Origin: Paulinella micropora
Taxonomy: Eukaryota > Cercozoa > Imbricatea > Euglyphida
Direction: 5' to 3'
Length of the DNA: 59,162 nucleotides
Assembly (NCBI GenBank): GCA_009731375.1
Contig: BJOX01000060.1
Location: 1,075,332 to 1,134,493, forward strand
Shown here: one piece after another, positions 47,614-58,751 of the stretch
How the letters are laid out: every line of letters starts with the position of its first letter
How positions within the stretch are numbered: the first letter of the stretch is position 1
Notes under the pieces: model-generated
Database searches by the model: none
What the model saw: the letters and a program-made list of their open reading frames with translations, nothing else
What the model was told of the DNA's origin: nothing
Made by a program: the position numbers and the translations under genes

Positions 47614-48053
47614 NNNNNNNNNNNNNNNNNNNNNNNNNNNNNNNNNNNNNNNNNNNNNNNNNNNNNNNNNNNNNNNNNNNNNNNNNNNNNNNNNNNNNNN
47701 NNNNNNNNNNNNNNNNNNNNNNNNNNNNNNNNNNNNNNNNNNNNNNNNNNNNNNNNNNNNNNNNNNNNNNNNNNNNNNNNNNNNNNNNNNNNNNNNNNNN
47801 NNNNNNNNNNNNNNNNNNNNNNNNNNNNNNNNNNNNNNNNNNNNNNNNNNNNNNNNNNNNNNNNNNNNNNNNNNNNNNNNNNNNNNNNNNNNNNNNNNNN
47901 NNNNNNNNNNNNNNNNNNNNNNNNNNNNNCCCCTTGTGGCGGGGATCGCCCCTCTCCCTCTCGCTCTCCCCTTCCTCCCCCCCTGTTCTTTCCCCCCTTT
48001 TTCTCCCCTCCCCTTCCCTCCCCCCCCCTCCCTCTCCTCTTTTCCCTCATTGA

Positions 48054-48242
48054 ATGGTAGCAAAAACTTTTGTCTACAAGTTCTTTGTGTACGGCCTCCC
48101 GGAAAAACGTTTTGTCCACAATAGACGACGCGTCCTGTCCAATCAGCAGAAAATTGCACGCGTTTTGCGTCGGGCTCGCGTTTCTCTTTTGTATTACGGC
48201 CACAGAAATGAGGGAAGGGGCAGGGGCGCGCTTCGCCGGTGA
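48054..48242 (+). CDS. Small Arg-rich protein, 62 residues
   Basis: ATG at 48054, TGA at 48240-48242. It reads as a compact basic protein (KTFVYKFFVYGLPEKRF, then RRRVLSNQQKIARVLRRARV). It stands outside the transposon and 20 bp before spacer motif copy 7. No family is recognised; the even codon content against low-complexity surroundings is the main support. Confidence 0.4.
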   Translation: MVAKTFVYKFFVYGLPEKRFVHNRRRVLSNQQKIARVLRRARVSLLYYGHRNEGRGRGALRR

Positions 48243-48261
48243 ACAAAAAAAAATTAAAAAA

Positions 48262-48300
48262 ATCCTTGACAAAGTTTTAATCTTGGTACTGAAAACTAAG
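48262..48300 (+). repeat. Spacer motif, copy 7
   Basis: ATCCTTGACAAAGTTTTAAT then CTTGGTACTGAAAACTAAG, followed by purine-rich sequence and a poly(C) run of about 40 bases (48373-48413) ending in a 10-N gap. Confidence 0.8.
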
Positions 48301-48371
48301 AGAGCGAGAGGGAAGAGGCGGGGGCAGGGAGGCTGGGGCCTCTTCCCTTCCCCTTCCCTCTTCCATCTCAC

Positions 48372-48413
<42 letters not shown>

Positions 48414-48537
48414 NNNNNNNNNNAAAGACAAAAGAGCAAAAAGAAAAGCTCAAGATTTTGTGAGCAGGAAAAGCTCTTCCCTTTTTGTACTTGTCTAGAG
48501 ACGAGGAAGAGAGGAGAGAGAGGGGGGGGGGGGCAAC

Positions 48538-51379
48538 ATGGCGTCAAAGTACAGTAACAAGACAGAAGAGGCGTTGAAGGAAGCGCTGTGCAGAGAGCTG
48601 TCTACGAACGGCGTCGGCGTGAGTGTTGGTGTCAATAGCAGCCTGCCGAGCCAGACAGACCCGTTGCTGTGCGTGATCTGAGGTCCCGAGCCCGAGCCTG
48701 TGGTGTGCCGAGCAGGCGAGCAGGTGGTTGAGGTGCACGAACACTGTTTGTACGAGAATGCGATGGAGCATGCGCTTTTAGAGCGCAAGCGGTATGACCA
48801 GTCGAGTCCGGCGGAGGCTAGGCAGCATTACCAAGAGCAGCTCTCGGCGGAGGAGCTGGAGATTCTGGCGCTGGCTATGATAGGGCGTCCCTGTTTCTAC
48901 GAGCACTTGGACAACGCGCCTGGCTACGAGCCTATGCCCGGGCTGATCCACGAGAGGCAGAGCTGGGGTTACGTGGCGGCGTCTAGGTATGACAAGCGTA
49001 CCAGGAGCCTGTTTATGTACAGCGAGGCGCACGACAACATCGAGGGGATCGTCAGCGACTACCGGTTGAGGGACCCGCACGGCCCCAAGGGCGCGAGCAT
49101 TGAGCACGTGCGCAACTACTGGAACAATACCGCCTCGATCTTGGAGAATTCGTACTGCGCCAAAGGCGCCAGGCCGGGNNNNNNNNNNNNNNNNNNNNNN
49201 NNNNNNNNNNNNNNNNNNNNNNNNNNNNNNNNNNNNNNNNNNNNNNNNNNNNNNNNNNNNNNNNNNNNNNNNNNNNNNNNNNNNNNNNNNNNNNNNNNNN
49301 NNNNNNNNNNNNNNNNNNNNNNNNNNNNNNNNNNNNNNNNNNNNNNNNNNNNNNNNNNNNNNNNNNNNNNNNNNNNNNNNNNNNNNNNNNNNNNNNNNNN
49401 NNNNNNNNNNNNNNNNNNNNNNNNNNNNNNNNNNNNNNNNNNNNNNNNNNNNNNNNNNNNNNNNNNNNNNNNNNNNNNNNNNNNNNNNNNNNNNNNNNNN
49501 NNNNNNNNNNNNNNNNNNNNNNNNNNNNNNNNNNNNNNNNNNNNNNNNNNNNNNNNNNNNNNNNNNNNNNNNNNNNNNNNNNNNNNNNNNNNNNNNNNNN
49601 NNNNNNNNNNNNNNNNNNNNNNNNNNNNNNNNNNNNNNNNNNNNNNNNNNNNNNNNNNNNNNNNNNNNNNNNNNNNNNNNNNNNNNNNNNNNNNNNNNNN
49701 NNNNNNNNNNNNNNNNNNNNNNNNNNNNNNNNNNNNNNNNNNNNNNNNNNNNNNNNNNNNNNNNNNNNNNNNNNNNNNNNNNNNNNNNNNNNNNNNNNNN
49801 NNNNNNNNNNNNNNNNNNNNNNNNNNNNNNNNNNNNNNNNNNNNNNNNNNNNNNNNNNNNNNNNNNNNNNNNNNNNNNNNNNNNNTACTTGCTCCGCCTG
49901 CGAGCCCCCTCCCTATCGCTCCCTCTTCCCGGTTCTATTTTAAGTCGGGCAAATTCTGGCCATCCCTTAGCGTCTCCCCCCCCGTACCCTACCTACGTGT
50001 TCCCCCATAAACTCGCAAGTGGCTCGGAAGATGTCAGCTTGCGGCATATACCTAAAGCAGCTCTAGACATTGTGGCCAGACTTACGTACAGCTTGGGACT
50101 TAGAACCATGAGCAGCCAAGTTGCCATGACGACTACTAGCAGTGTCAGCAGCACCACTGCCCCCGTGACGACGGCGGCGGCCTCCGCCGCGACCGGCCCT
50201 AGCGGTGGTTTCGCTACTAACCAGGCTACCACGAGCTCCGCCGCCGCCGGCACGGCGGGCGCTAGCGTTACTTTTTCGGATCACGGTGCACCGGGCCAGA
50301 CGCTGCCTGTTGGGGCGCAGGAAGACCTAACGCCCGTGCCACAGGAAAACGGGGGTGGAGCGGCGTCGTTGTCCTCCGAGACGTTGCCACTGCCCGCGGT
50401 GTGCACGGATCCGAGCGACCCCGGGGCTCTCCCTCCGGCTGCGAGCTCGGACCCGAGTTACTGGTTCTCAACGGGTGATGCCGGGGGTGTTGACCAAGGC
50501 CCCCTAGCCCTGGTTAAAATGTCCAAGATAGTCGACCAGGTGTCGGATGTGATCGACGCGGACGTACCAGACCCTACCTCCAAGGAGCGCGTGCTCGGGG
50601 CCGTGCAGCGCTTGGTCAACGCGTTTGCGGGCGAGAACCAGGAGCTGCGCAAGCTGAACAACATCAGGAAGTCACGGCTTACGCAGGAGGCCCGGGGGAA
50701 GATTACCCGCCTGTACGGAATATTCAACAACCCAACCAAGCAGAGTGAGATGCACAGAGAATGGCGCCAACTCTGTGAGAAGGGCCAGGTGCATAATTTG
50801 ACCGACGAGGAGGACGCGTTCCATCAAAAGTGGGGAGGTGCTGCCTGGCTGTCGGCGGTGCAGACGGCCGCGGCTTCGGGGTTGCAGCTAGCGCCCGGCG
50901 CCTGGGGAGATAACCAGCGTATTCTGCAGCAGAGCGCGTCGTCGTCGTCATCGTCGGCCCGCATCGTCGGCCCTGTCCGTGGGCGCCCGGGCAGCGGCGG
51001 CTCCCACTCCGCTGCACATGAAGCTCAGCTATGGGCTGGCCAAGGCCGGTACTACGCTGGAGCCGAGCACCGGCGCGGGGGGTACAGGCCTAGCCGCCAA
51101 GAGCGCAGGAGAGGGCCCGGCCGGTGCCGCCTCCAATAGGGCAACGACGACGGAGGTGGCGGCGTACGGGGCCGCGGCGTCTGCCGCCCCGGGGCTGACT
51201 CGCAAGAGGGCGCACGCGGAAACACTTGCGCCGCCCCCGGCTTTTGGGCAGGACCCCGCGGAACAACGGGAGGAGCACCCGTTGCACAAGTACATGCATG
51301 TGCAGGGCCTGCAACTGCGAGTGCCGGTTACGCACCACAAGAAACTTAATATGTTAAGCCATACCGGCGGCCAGAGCTA
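48538..51379 (+). pseudogene. Possible capsid maturation protease-scaffold gene, broken
   Basis: ATG at 48538 follows a G run. The frame has TGA at codon 48 (48679-48681) and then continues in the same frame to the 707-N gap. The part before the gap has MIGRPCFYEHLD, SWGYVAASRYDK and RSLFMYSEAHDN: a Gly-x-Pro ... His, then Gly-x-Val with a following strand, as in herpesvirus/phage S21-type assembly proteases. Beyond the gap come a Ser/Thr/Ala/Pro/Gly-rich linker, a helical stretch (LGAVQRLVNAFAGENQELRK) and, after one more frame change near 50980-51010, a C-terminus LHKYMHVQGLQLRVP, TAA at 51377-51379. Protease followed by a scaffold that binds capsid protein through its tail is the herpesvirus layout. 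The catalytic Ser is not identified and lies possibly in the gap. Assignment is moderate to low. Confidence 0.4.
49179..49885. other. Assembly gap of 707 N
   Basis: Interrupts the protease-scaffold candidate; the true length is unknown, so the frames on its two sides cannot be compared. Confidence 0.95.
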
Positions 51380-51451
51380 ATAATAAAAGAAACCTTGCCC
51401 GCGTGGTACTAGAATGAAATACTTAACTACTAAGCTTGTTTTCATAGATTT

Positions 51452-52558
51452 TTAATAAATGGTGACTCGTGGCTCAATGTGCACGTGGGAGATCGAAGGA
51501 AGCTTGCTTAGGTCCCTGCGCATGTTGTCGTCCTCCGGCGAACAGCCGCTCCCGTACATGAGTTGGTTTAGTTTGGCTAGCATGCGCGTAAGCTCGCCCT
51601 TGTAATTCCGGCCGTCGTTATCTGCCAAGACCTGGCCTACGTAAACCGAGGCGCCGTACCAGTCGTAGCAAACGGGCGGCACCTGAGATCTATCTTCGTA
51701 CGTGCCTGTACACTTGCTGTGGGATAAGGGTTCGTCGGTGCGGGTCACGTGCGGGCGGAAGCGCCAGACGGGGCGTGGGGCGAGGGGTCTTCCGTCTTGG
51801 GCCGAGAGCACAGTGTGCTCCACCAGCTCCAATACCAACCACAGGTGCCTGGTGACCTCTGGAGCCAGATCGCACGAGACCTCGTAGTCATGACGGACCA
51901 TGCCGGCCTTCTTGCCCGGGTCTTCGTGCCTGCGCCCGGGGAACGACGCCGACGACGAAGAAGACGCACCGGATGGTTTCTCAAAGAGGTAGGCGGGCTG
52001 TGCCCACACGTTAATAAGCCCCGAGTCGCCCCCCGTAAAACAGATGGGGCCCCGCCTGAGCACGCTGGCGGTGACTCCTGCTTGGCACGGTCCGTCTAGG
52101 GCGTGAACCTGGTCTAGAACGCCATAGACAAAGTAGCTGGTAAGAATGCGTGCGGCCATGTCGGGCCTCGTCTGCTCTTTTGCGGTATTGCACGTTGAGT
52201 TCGCGTACTTCTCGGCCCCCTTGTCAAAGGGTTTATTCCTTAATTCCCAATTGACCCGGAACAGATTGACCAGCGACTTGTAGCCGTTGCCGGGTGGCTG
52301 CTGCGTACGATCTGGCAGGTGGTATCTCCAGTAGGGCTGCAGAGCAGCGTTGCGCGAAAAGCACAGCACGCGCTCAGAGACCACCCTGCGCAGCTCGTCC
52401 GCGTCGCCAGTGGACCCGTACTCTCCCGTGTGTAGCTGGATGTCTAGCAGCACATTCTCCCGCCGGAATTTAGGGTCATTGCGCGCCAGAAACGCACGGG
52501 TGTTGAGGGGCGCTTTCTGTATTTCCTTCAGCGCGCCCGTCGTACCCAAGTAGGGCAG
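51452..52558 (-). CDS. C-terminal 368 residues of a possible virion protein
   Basis: The frame is open from the 557-N gap to TAA at 51452-51454. It is convergent with the protease-scaffold candidate, with only 72 bp between stops. The sequence is globular and even in composition (RENVLLDIQLHTGEYGSTGD, RYHLPDRTQQPPGNGYKSLV, VCYDWYGASVYVGQVLADND, MLAKLNQLMYGSG). I do not recognise a family. Because of its neighbour it could be the end of a major capsid or triplex-type protein, but that is only inference. The 5' part is in the gap, which is bordered by a G run at 53116-53136. No breaks are seen in the visible part. Confidence 0.5.
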   Translation of the reverse strand: MPYLGTTGALKEIQKAPLNTRAFLARNDPKFRRENVLLDIQLHTGEYGSTGDADELRRVVSERVLCFSRNAALQPYWRYHLPDRTQQPPGNGYKSLVNLFRVNWELRNKPFDKGAEKYANSTCNTAKEQTRPDMAARILTSYFVYGVLDQVHALDGPCQAGVTASVLRRGPICFTGGDSGLINVWAQPAYLFEKPSGASSSSSASFPGRRHEDPGKKAGMVRHDYEVSCDLAPEVTRHLWLVLELVEHTVLSAQDGRPLAPRPVWRFRPHVTRTDEPLSHSKCTGTYEDRSQVPPVCYDWYGASVYVGQVLADNDGRNYKGELTRMLAKLNQLMYGSGCSPEDDNMRRDLSKLPSISHVHIEPRVTIY

Positions 52559-53223
52559 NNNNNNNNNNNNNNNNNNNNNNNNNNNNNNNNNNNNNNNNNN
52601 NNNNNNNNNNNNNNNNNNNNNNNNNNNNNNNNNNNNNNNNNNNNNNNNNNNNNNNNNNNNNNNNNNNNNNNNNNNNNNNNNNNNNNNNNNNNNNNNNNNN
52701 NNNNNNNNNNNNNNNNNNNNNNNNNNNNNNNNNNNNNNNNNNNNNNNNNNNNNNNNNNNNNNNNNNNNNNNNNNNNNNNNNNNNNNNNNNNNNNNNNNNN
52801 NNNNNNNNNNNNNNNNNNNNNNNNNNNNNNNNNNNNNNNNNNNNNNNNNNNNNNNNNNNNNNNNNNNNNNNNNNNNNNNNNNNNNNNNNNNNNNNNNNNN
52901 NNNNNNNNNNNNNNNNNNNNNNNNNNNNNNNNNNNNNNNNNNNNNNNNNNNNNNNNNNNNNNNNNNNNNNNNNNNNNNNNNNNNNNNNNNNNNNNNNNNN
53001 NNNNNNNNNNNNNNNNNNNNNNNNNNNNNNNNNNNNNNNNNNNNNNNNNNNNNNNNNNNNNNNNNNNNNNNNNNNNNNNNNNNNNNNNNNNNNNNNNNNN
53101 NNNNNNNNNNNNNNNGGGGGGGGGGGGGGGGGGGGAGGTTGAGGTTCATGTACTTAGCTGTAGTAAATAAAGAAATCGATTAGCAGGATTAGTAAGGGGG
53201 AGATTGTAGGGGGGGGCGCGGTA

Positions 53224-54954
53224 ATGTCGAGAGAAATTCGCGCCGCCACTGCGCCGGCTGCTGCGGAGCCACAGGAACAGGTGGTTTTGTGTGTGGAAAA
53301 AAAACAAGACGGCACGTACGGCCGTAGCACATTGTATGTGCCCGCAGTGGTGGCCAAGGACAGGTACCTGGCGGCACAAGCCATCTACAAGACGTACTTT
53401 GCTCTCAGAAAAACAGTGTGTAACTTGTTTGACGATGTGGGAAACCATGCCAGCTGGCACTTGACTATTGTAAAAGAAAAGACCGAACAAAAACCAGACT
53501 CATGGGCCATATGTCAGGGACACTTCTGGTGTAGCGAAGAGGAGGTCACAGTAATTGACCGCAATACGTACACCGAAAAAACGAAGAGCTCCAAGCTCTT
53601 GGTTTCCACAACGTACAAAAACAAAGTTATCGCCTCGGTACGGATGATCGATCAAAATGACGTTGTTCAGAATAACCAGCTTGAGGCGTTGCAGCAAAGA
53701 ATGGATGAACTTGCAATTGCAATAGGGAAGGCCAGCAAAAGCGAACGGGCAAGTTTGGCGCACGAGATGAGCCAAATTCTAACAGATATAAAAAAAGTCG
53801 AGCAGAAGCCCGTGACTGCTACCGAGGTCCCACAGGCCGTAAAGGCGCCGAAATCCCCCCCCCCCCCATTAAAAAGACTGAAAGTAGGGAGCGATGGGAA
53901 ATCAGCTGTGCCGGCTACAGGCAAGCAGCAGACCCTGTCAATCGAGCCCTCTTCTGTTGTTGTCAATGCCTCTCTCTTGGCCCAGCAGGGTTATTGTCTC
54001 GCGTCATTTGAGGAAGGCTTGATGTGGGAAAAGGACGAGAAATGGTTCGAAAGCCTGCCCTTGTATCATCGTGGCAAAGAAGGCAAGTGTCGAACATTTC
54101 TGGAAACAGAGATGCAGGTGGCGAAGGCAGATAGCAAATCAATCAATGTGAAGGTGTACTTTTCGCCCAAGAGGGATACAGCCGCAGGGGTCGGGCAGAA
54201 GTTGGTCTCCCCCGACAGCTACGTGCACTTGTATACCTACTGTTTGCGCTATGCCGCTGCACGAACCGCTTACCCTCTGCTGCAAAGTTACGTCAAAGGT
54301 AGGAAACGTGGCTGGTACGTGGAGCAGCTCCTTATGCCGTACTACCAGAGTGTCGACGACAATAACAAGTCGAAGAAGGCCGTGACGTCTCAGGATAATT
54401 TTGTTCGCGGGGCCGATTTGGTGGACTACGAAAATAACAAAGAGGAGCTGGTGGAGGGATTTGTAAACGAGGGCCCGCAGTCGCAAGAGTTACTCATTTG
54501 CCCACCTTTTAGGGCAGGCCCAACCCCTCGACCGGTCCCTGCGACTTACAACCCCAAACCAGTAGAAGAGCTTTTTTCCAAACTTCAAAAGGAAATCCAC
54601 ACTAATAACAGTAAAGCCGGGGCTGATCACACCGGGTCGGGAAAAGTTGCGAAAGCGAAAGCGCACGAACATTTACAGAAGCTGTGTAAAGAATTGGCTG
54701 GAGACCAAATCAATGCAAAGACCCACAAAATTACCCCGCCCCAGAAGAAGAGTTTGTTTGGTCAAGCGGTGGAGGCCTTGCTGGAAGGGCTCGGGCTCGG
54801 GCTGGGGGCTAAGGCTTCTGCCGGCAAGAACAGAGCGGCCTACAGGAAAAAGGTTGAAAAAGGGCTGTTGGAAGAGGGCGGTGTCCAAGCGTGGGGGCTC
54901 TACCAAGTGCTAAACGGCGCAAGCCGAAAAGTTTTTTTTTTTTACAATTTTTAA
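53224..54954 (+). CDS. Unknown 576-residue protein
   Basis: ATG at 53224 (MSREIRAATAPAAAEP) to TAA at 54952-54954, uninterrupted. The N-terminal ~150 residues are globular (STLYVPAVVAKDRYLAAQAI, WAICQGHFWC). A helical/coiled segment follows (LEALQQRMDELAIAIGKASK), then a Pro/Lys-rich linker through a C run, and a second globular part (SYVHLYTYCLRYAAARTAYP). A basic helical C-terminus ends in AYRKKVEKG. The final FFFYNF is encoded by a T run that leads into the dispersed repeat at 54948, so the natural end may have been replaced. No known domain. Position next to the candidate capsid genes allows a structural role. Confidence 0.65.
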   Translation: MSREIRAATAPAAAEPQEQVVLCVEKKQDGTYGRSTLYVPAVVAKDRYLAAQAIYKTYFALRKTVCNLFDDVGNHASWHLTIVKEKTEQKPDSWAICQGHFWCSEEEVTVIDRNTYTEKTKSSKLLVSTTYKNKVIASVRMIDQNDVVQNNQLEALQQRMDELAIAIGKASKSERASLAHEMSQILTDIKKVEQKPVTATEVPQAVKAPKSPPPPLKRLKVGSDGKSAVPATGKQQTLSIEPSSVVVNASLLAQQGYCLASFEEGLMWEKDEKWFESLPLYHRGKEGKCRTFLETEMQVAKADSKSINVKVYFSPKRDTAAGVGQKLVSPDSYVHLYTYCLRYAAARTAYPLLQSYVKGRKRGWYVEQLLMPYYQSVDDNNKSKKAVTSQDNFVRGADLVDYENNKEELVEGFVNEGPQSQELLICPPFRAGPTPRPVPATYNPKPVEELFSKLQKEIHTNNSKAGADHTGSGKVAKAKAHEHLQKLCKELAGDQINAKTHKITPPQKKSLFGQAVEALLEGLGLGLGAKASAGKNRAAYRKKVEKGLLEEGGVQAWGLYQVLNGASRKVFFFYNF

Positions 54955-55183
54955 TCGAGGGGAGCAAAAATAGTCAAAAATAGCTATGCCCCCAAAAACC
55001 GTTTCGTATAACCCGGACGGAAAGCACTTTTTTGAATTTACGGTGAATTTCGACTGAAGTTTCGAAGGGTGTGAATAGGTTCAAAACTCGGTAAATTTTG
55101 TAGAAAATTAGTTGCCGGGTGATGTTTCCACTTTCCGTGAACTTGACTATGTGGAGGTTGTGAACGACGCCGCAAAATCTACG
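54948..55183. repeat. ~240-bp dispersed repeat, copy 2
   Basis: Direct repeat of 21045-21286, 33.9 kb away. It starts after a T run (54930-54942) and ends GACGCCGCAAAATC. The bases following the two copies differ, so the right boundary is shared and real. Confidence 0.85.
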
Positions 55184-55826
55184 AGGTGCAAAAGTGTGAA
55201 AATCCCCGTGTCACCCCGTCCCCTCCAAATCGGTGTCGGCCGGTCCGGTATATTATTTTTTTGTAATTTTCCGGAAATCGTATTTATTACGAAAGTAGTG
55301 GGAAAAACTGATCGCAGGTGGCTGATAAATGAGAAAAATTCATTCATGATTTCGAAACAGTGTAGGATCTGTCCGTTGGAATATATTAATATTTTCAAAA
55401 AAAAATTCTAGTTGAAATATTTCTAGTATTGATATTACTTGAAATTTTTGATTGGAATGAACGTGCACTTAGGAATGTATGTGAACGGCGCGACGCGATA
55501 TGCTTGGTTGGCAAACGACGTGGTGACGCCAAAGGCACGAGTGGAGCGGGGGGAGAAGGGGGGAGGGGAGGGGAGAAGGGGGGAGGCCCCCTTGCAAAAT
55601 CAGCTGTGCATGTACAAAGGTACTGATCCCCAGTAGTACGGATAGCTAGGCCTGTCTTCACTAAGTAGAATGTGTGGGAAAATCTACGAGGTGGGAGCGA
55701 GAGTTAATGTTCGAAACTGCTGTTCGCTCGTTTATGCAAAGAGACTCTGCTGCGTGATATCGCTGCCAACAGCCTAGGGTGGGTAACGAGGCCGGATGAG
55801 CCTTAATTCTACGAGGTGCAAAAAAA

Positions 55827-55858
<32 letters not shown>

Positions 55859-55860
55859 TA
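55184..55860. other. AT-rich spacer with a short repeated phrase
   Basis: TCTACGAGGTG occurs three times (about 55182, 55683, 55812), twice followed by CAAAA. A G-rich stretch lies at 55546-55590 and GT/AG repeats at 55829-55858. No gene is supported. Confidence 0.5.
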
Positions 55861-57702
55861 CATAAATAAATAAATAAATAAATAAATAAATGAATAAATA
55901 AAAAAATAAAAAAATGAATAAATAAATCTAGCGCTTCTTGTTTCGATTTTCCATTTCGATTTTCTGTTTTGCTTTTCTATTTCGATTTTCTGTTTTGCTT
56001 TTCCGTTTTGATTTACTGTTTCGATTTTCTATTTCAGTTTTTTGTTTTGCTTTTCTGTTTTGCTTTTCTGTTAAGACTTTCTGTTTCGATTTTCTATTTC
56101 GATTTTTTGTATCGATTTTCTTGGAAAATCGAAACAAAAAGCCGAAACAGAAAAGCAAAACAGAAAATCGAAATGGAAAATCGAAACAAAAAGCAAAACA
56201 AAAAGCCGAAACAGAAAAGCAAAACAGAAAAGCAAAACAGAAAATCGAAATGGAAAATCGAAATAGAAAATCGAAACAAAAAATCGAAACAAAAAACCAA
56301 AACAGAAAAGCAAAACAGAAAACCGAAATAGAAAATCGAAACAAAAAATCGAAAACAAAAAACCGAAACAGAAAAGCAAAACAGAAAAATCGAAATGGAA
56401 AATCGAAACAAAAAAGCAAAACAAAAAACCGAAACAGAAAAGCAAAACAGAAAATCGAAATGGAAAATCGAAATAGAAAATCGAAACAGAAAAGCAAAAC
56501 AGAAAAGCAAAACAAAAAAATCGAAATAGAAAAGCAAAACAGAAAATCGAAATGGAAAAGCAAAACAAAAAAGCAAAACAGGAAATCGAAACAGAAAAGC
56601 AAAACAGAAAAGCAAAACAGAAAATCGAAACAGAAAATCAAAACAGAAAATCGAAACAGAAAAGCAAAACAGAAAATCGAAACAGAAAATCAAAACAGAA
56701 AATCGAAACAGAAAACCAAAACAGAAAATCGAAACAGAAAAGCAAAACAGAAAAACAAAACAAAAACAGAAAACCGAAATAGAAAATCGAAACAAAAAAC
56801 CGAAACAGAAAAGCAAAACAGAAAACCGAAATAGAAAATCGAAACAAAAAAGCAAAACAAAAAACCGAAACAGAAAAGCAAAACAGAAAATCGAAATGGA
56901 AAATCGAAACAAAAAAGCAAAACAAAAAACCGAAACATAAAAGCAAAACAGAAAATCGAAATGGAAAACCGAAATAGAAAATCGAAACAGAAAAGCAAAA
57001 CAGAAAAGTAAAACAAAAAATCGAAATAGAAAAGCAAAACAAAAAATCAAAATGGAAAATCGAAACAAAAAAGCAAAACAGAAAATCGAACAGAAAAGCA
57101 AAACAGAAAAACAAAACAAAAAACCGAAACAGAAAAGCAAAACAGAAAACCGAAATAGAAAATCGAAACAAAAAATCGAAACAAAAAACCGAAGCAGAGA
57201 AGCAAACCAGAAAACCGAAATAGACAATCGAAACAAAAAATCGAAACAAAAAACCGAAACAGAAAAGCAAAACAGAAAATCGAAATGGAAAATGGAAACA
57301 AAAAAGGAAAACAGAAAATCGAAACAGAAAATCAAAATGGAAAAGCAAAACAGAAAATCTAAACAGAAAACCCAAAACAGAAAACCGAAATAGAAAATCG
57401 AAACAAAAAATCGAAACAAAAAACCGAAACAGAAAAGCAAAACAGAAAATCAAAATGGAAAATCGAAACAAAAAGCCGAAACAGAAAAGCAAAACAGAAA
57501 ATCGAAATGGAAAATCGAAACAAAAAAGCAAAACAAAAACCGAAACAGAAAAGCAAAACAGAAAATCGAAACAGAAAATAAAAACAGAAAATCGAAACAG
57601 AAAAGCAAAAAAGAAAATCGAAACAGAAAAGCAAAACAGAAAAACAAAACAGAAAACCGAAACAGAAAAGCAAAACAGAAAAACAAAACAAAAAACAGAA
57701 AC

Positions 57703-57750
<48 letters not shown>

Positions 57751-57769
57751 GCAGGTCGGTAGGTATCGA
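55861..57769. repeat. GAAAATCGAAA / AGAAAAGCAAAAC satellite with inverted junction
   Basis: Short AAAT repeats (55861-55925) lead to ~190 bp of TTTTCGATTTTCTG-type units, which flip at about 56118-56130 (GATTTTCTTGGAAAATC) into ~1.57 kb of the complementary purine-rich units. ATAG repeats (57704-57750) close the block. Long poly-Lys/Asn and poly-Phe frames here are repeat translations. Confidence 0.9.
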
Positions 57770-58186
57770 TTTTTGTTTCTGTTGGTGGATCCTTGATTGA
57801 TTTACGATTTTGCCAAACTAAGGATTTTGGCAAGTTCTCGAATTTCTGGATGGTGGCTCGTTGATGGTGGCGTAACGGCTCGATGATGGAGAAAAGTTTT
57901 TTTGCAATAAGGATGGAACAAACGTTTTGTCCTCCAAAAAAACTCTGAATTCAGAGTTAGCGAAAAGTCCCTATTAACCCGGAAAAGTTTTTTCTGAACA
58001 ATGTTACATGTTATGGAACGGCCGGCCAGCTTGCAGATACACATTCACCACAAAAACTGGATAATTTATCCGGTTCCAGTTAAACTGACGCAGCCCGGTG
58101 TAGCCAATTCAAAACTTTCAATACTTTCAAACCACCTCTTACAAACTCTAACACTCTTGTTTTCCTCATAAAGTTCGAGTCTCAAC
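57770..58186. other. No gene recognised
   Basis: Unique AT-rich sequence; GAATTCAGAG-type words form a short hairpin near 57944-57960. It could be the promoter region of the candidate gene at 58187. Confidence 0.35.
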
Positions 58187-58751
58187 ATGTCTGACAAACA
58201 GCAAGCACTAGAAGCAATTGAACACGATTCTATCGGCTCTGTGTACGACCTCTCTCAGCAAATCTCAGCCAGCGCTGCTGCCTACTTACCTACCTATATA
58301 CGCGCTGTCTACTGTTCCTGCCGGAAACCTGTCCACAGCATACCGACACTAACCTGTCCACCCTGCAATAATGCTGCTGCTGCCACTGCTGTTATGGTTG
58401 CTCTCAGCCAGTGCTGCTGCCTCCTGCCTACCTACTGACCTACCTTCAAGCTTCCTGCCAGATACATATCCTCCTGCAAACCACTAACCTGTCCACCCTG
58501 TTGCTGCTGCTGCCTGCTGCTCTACTGCTCTGCTGCTGCCTGCTGCTCTACTGCTCTGCTACTACTGCTGCTACAATGAAACATAGGCACAGTGTAGGTT
58601 GTACATACAATCCTGCCATTCTGCGCATAGGTAGCTGGGTGGTTTGTATTTTTTTTCATCGATAACCAGAAAAATATATGAATAAATTTATAGGGTGGTG
58701 TCGCGAAGAAGGAGCAAACGACTTCAAGACCAGAACAATCATGGAAAAAAG
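58187..58751 (+). CDS. Candidate start of a host gene, partial
   Basis: ATG at 58187 opens MSDKQQALEAIEHDSIGSVY, which looks like a real N-terminus. The frame then enters Ala and CTG/CCT-rich repeats with a stop at 58438. A second possible exon, 58693-58751, lies between AG and GTTCG and reads GGVAKKEQTTSRPEQSWKK. Joining the two is a guess. No domain is visible. Confidence 0.3.

Noticed and set aside
55938-57531. Long Lys/Asn-rich and Phe-rich ORFs
   Set aside because: Translations of a GAAAATC satellite without stops; no non-repetitive protein sequence.
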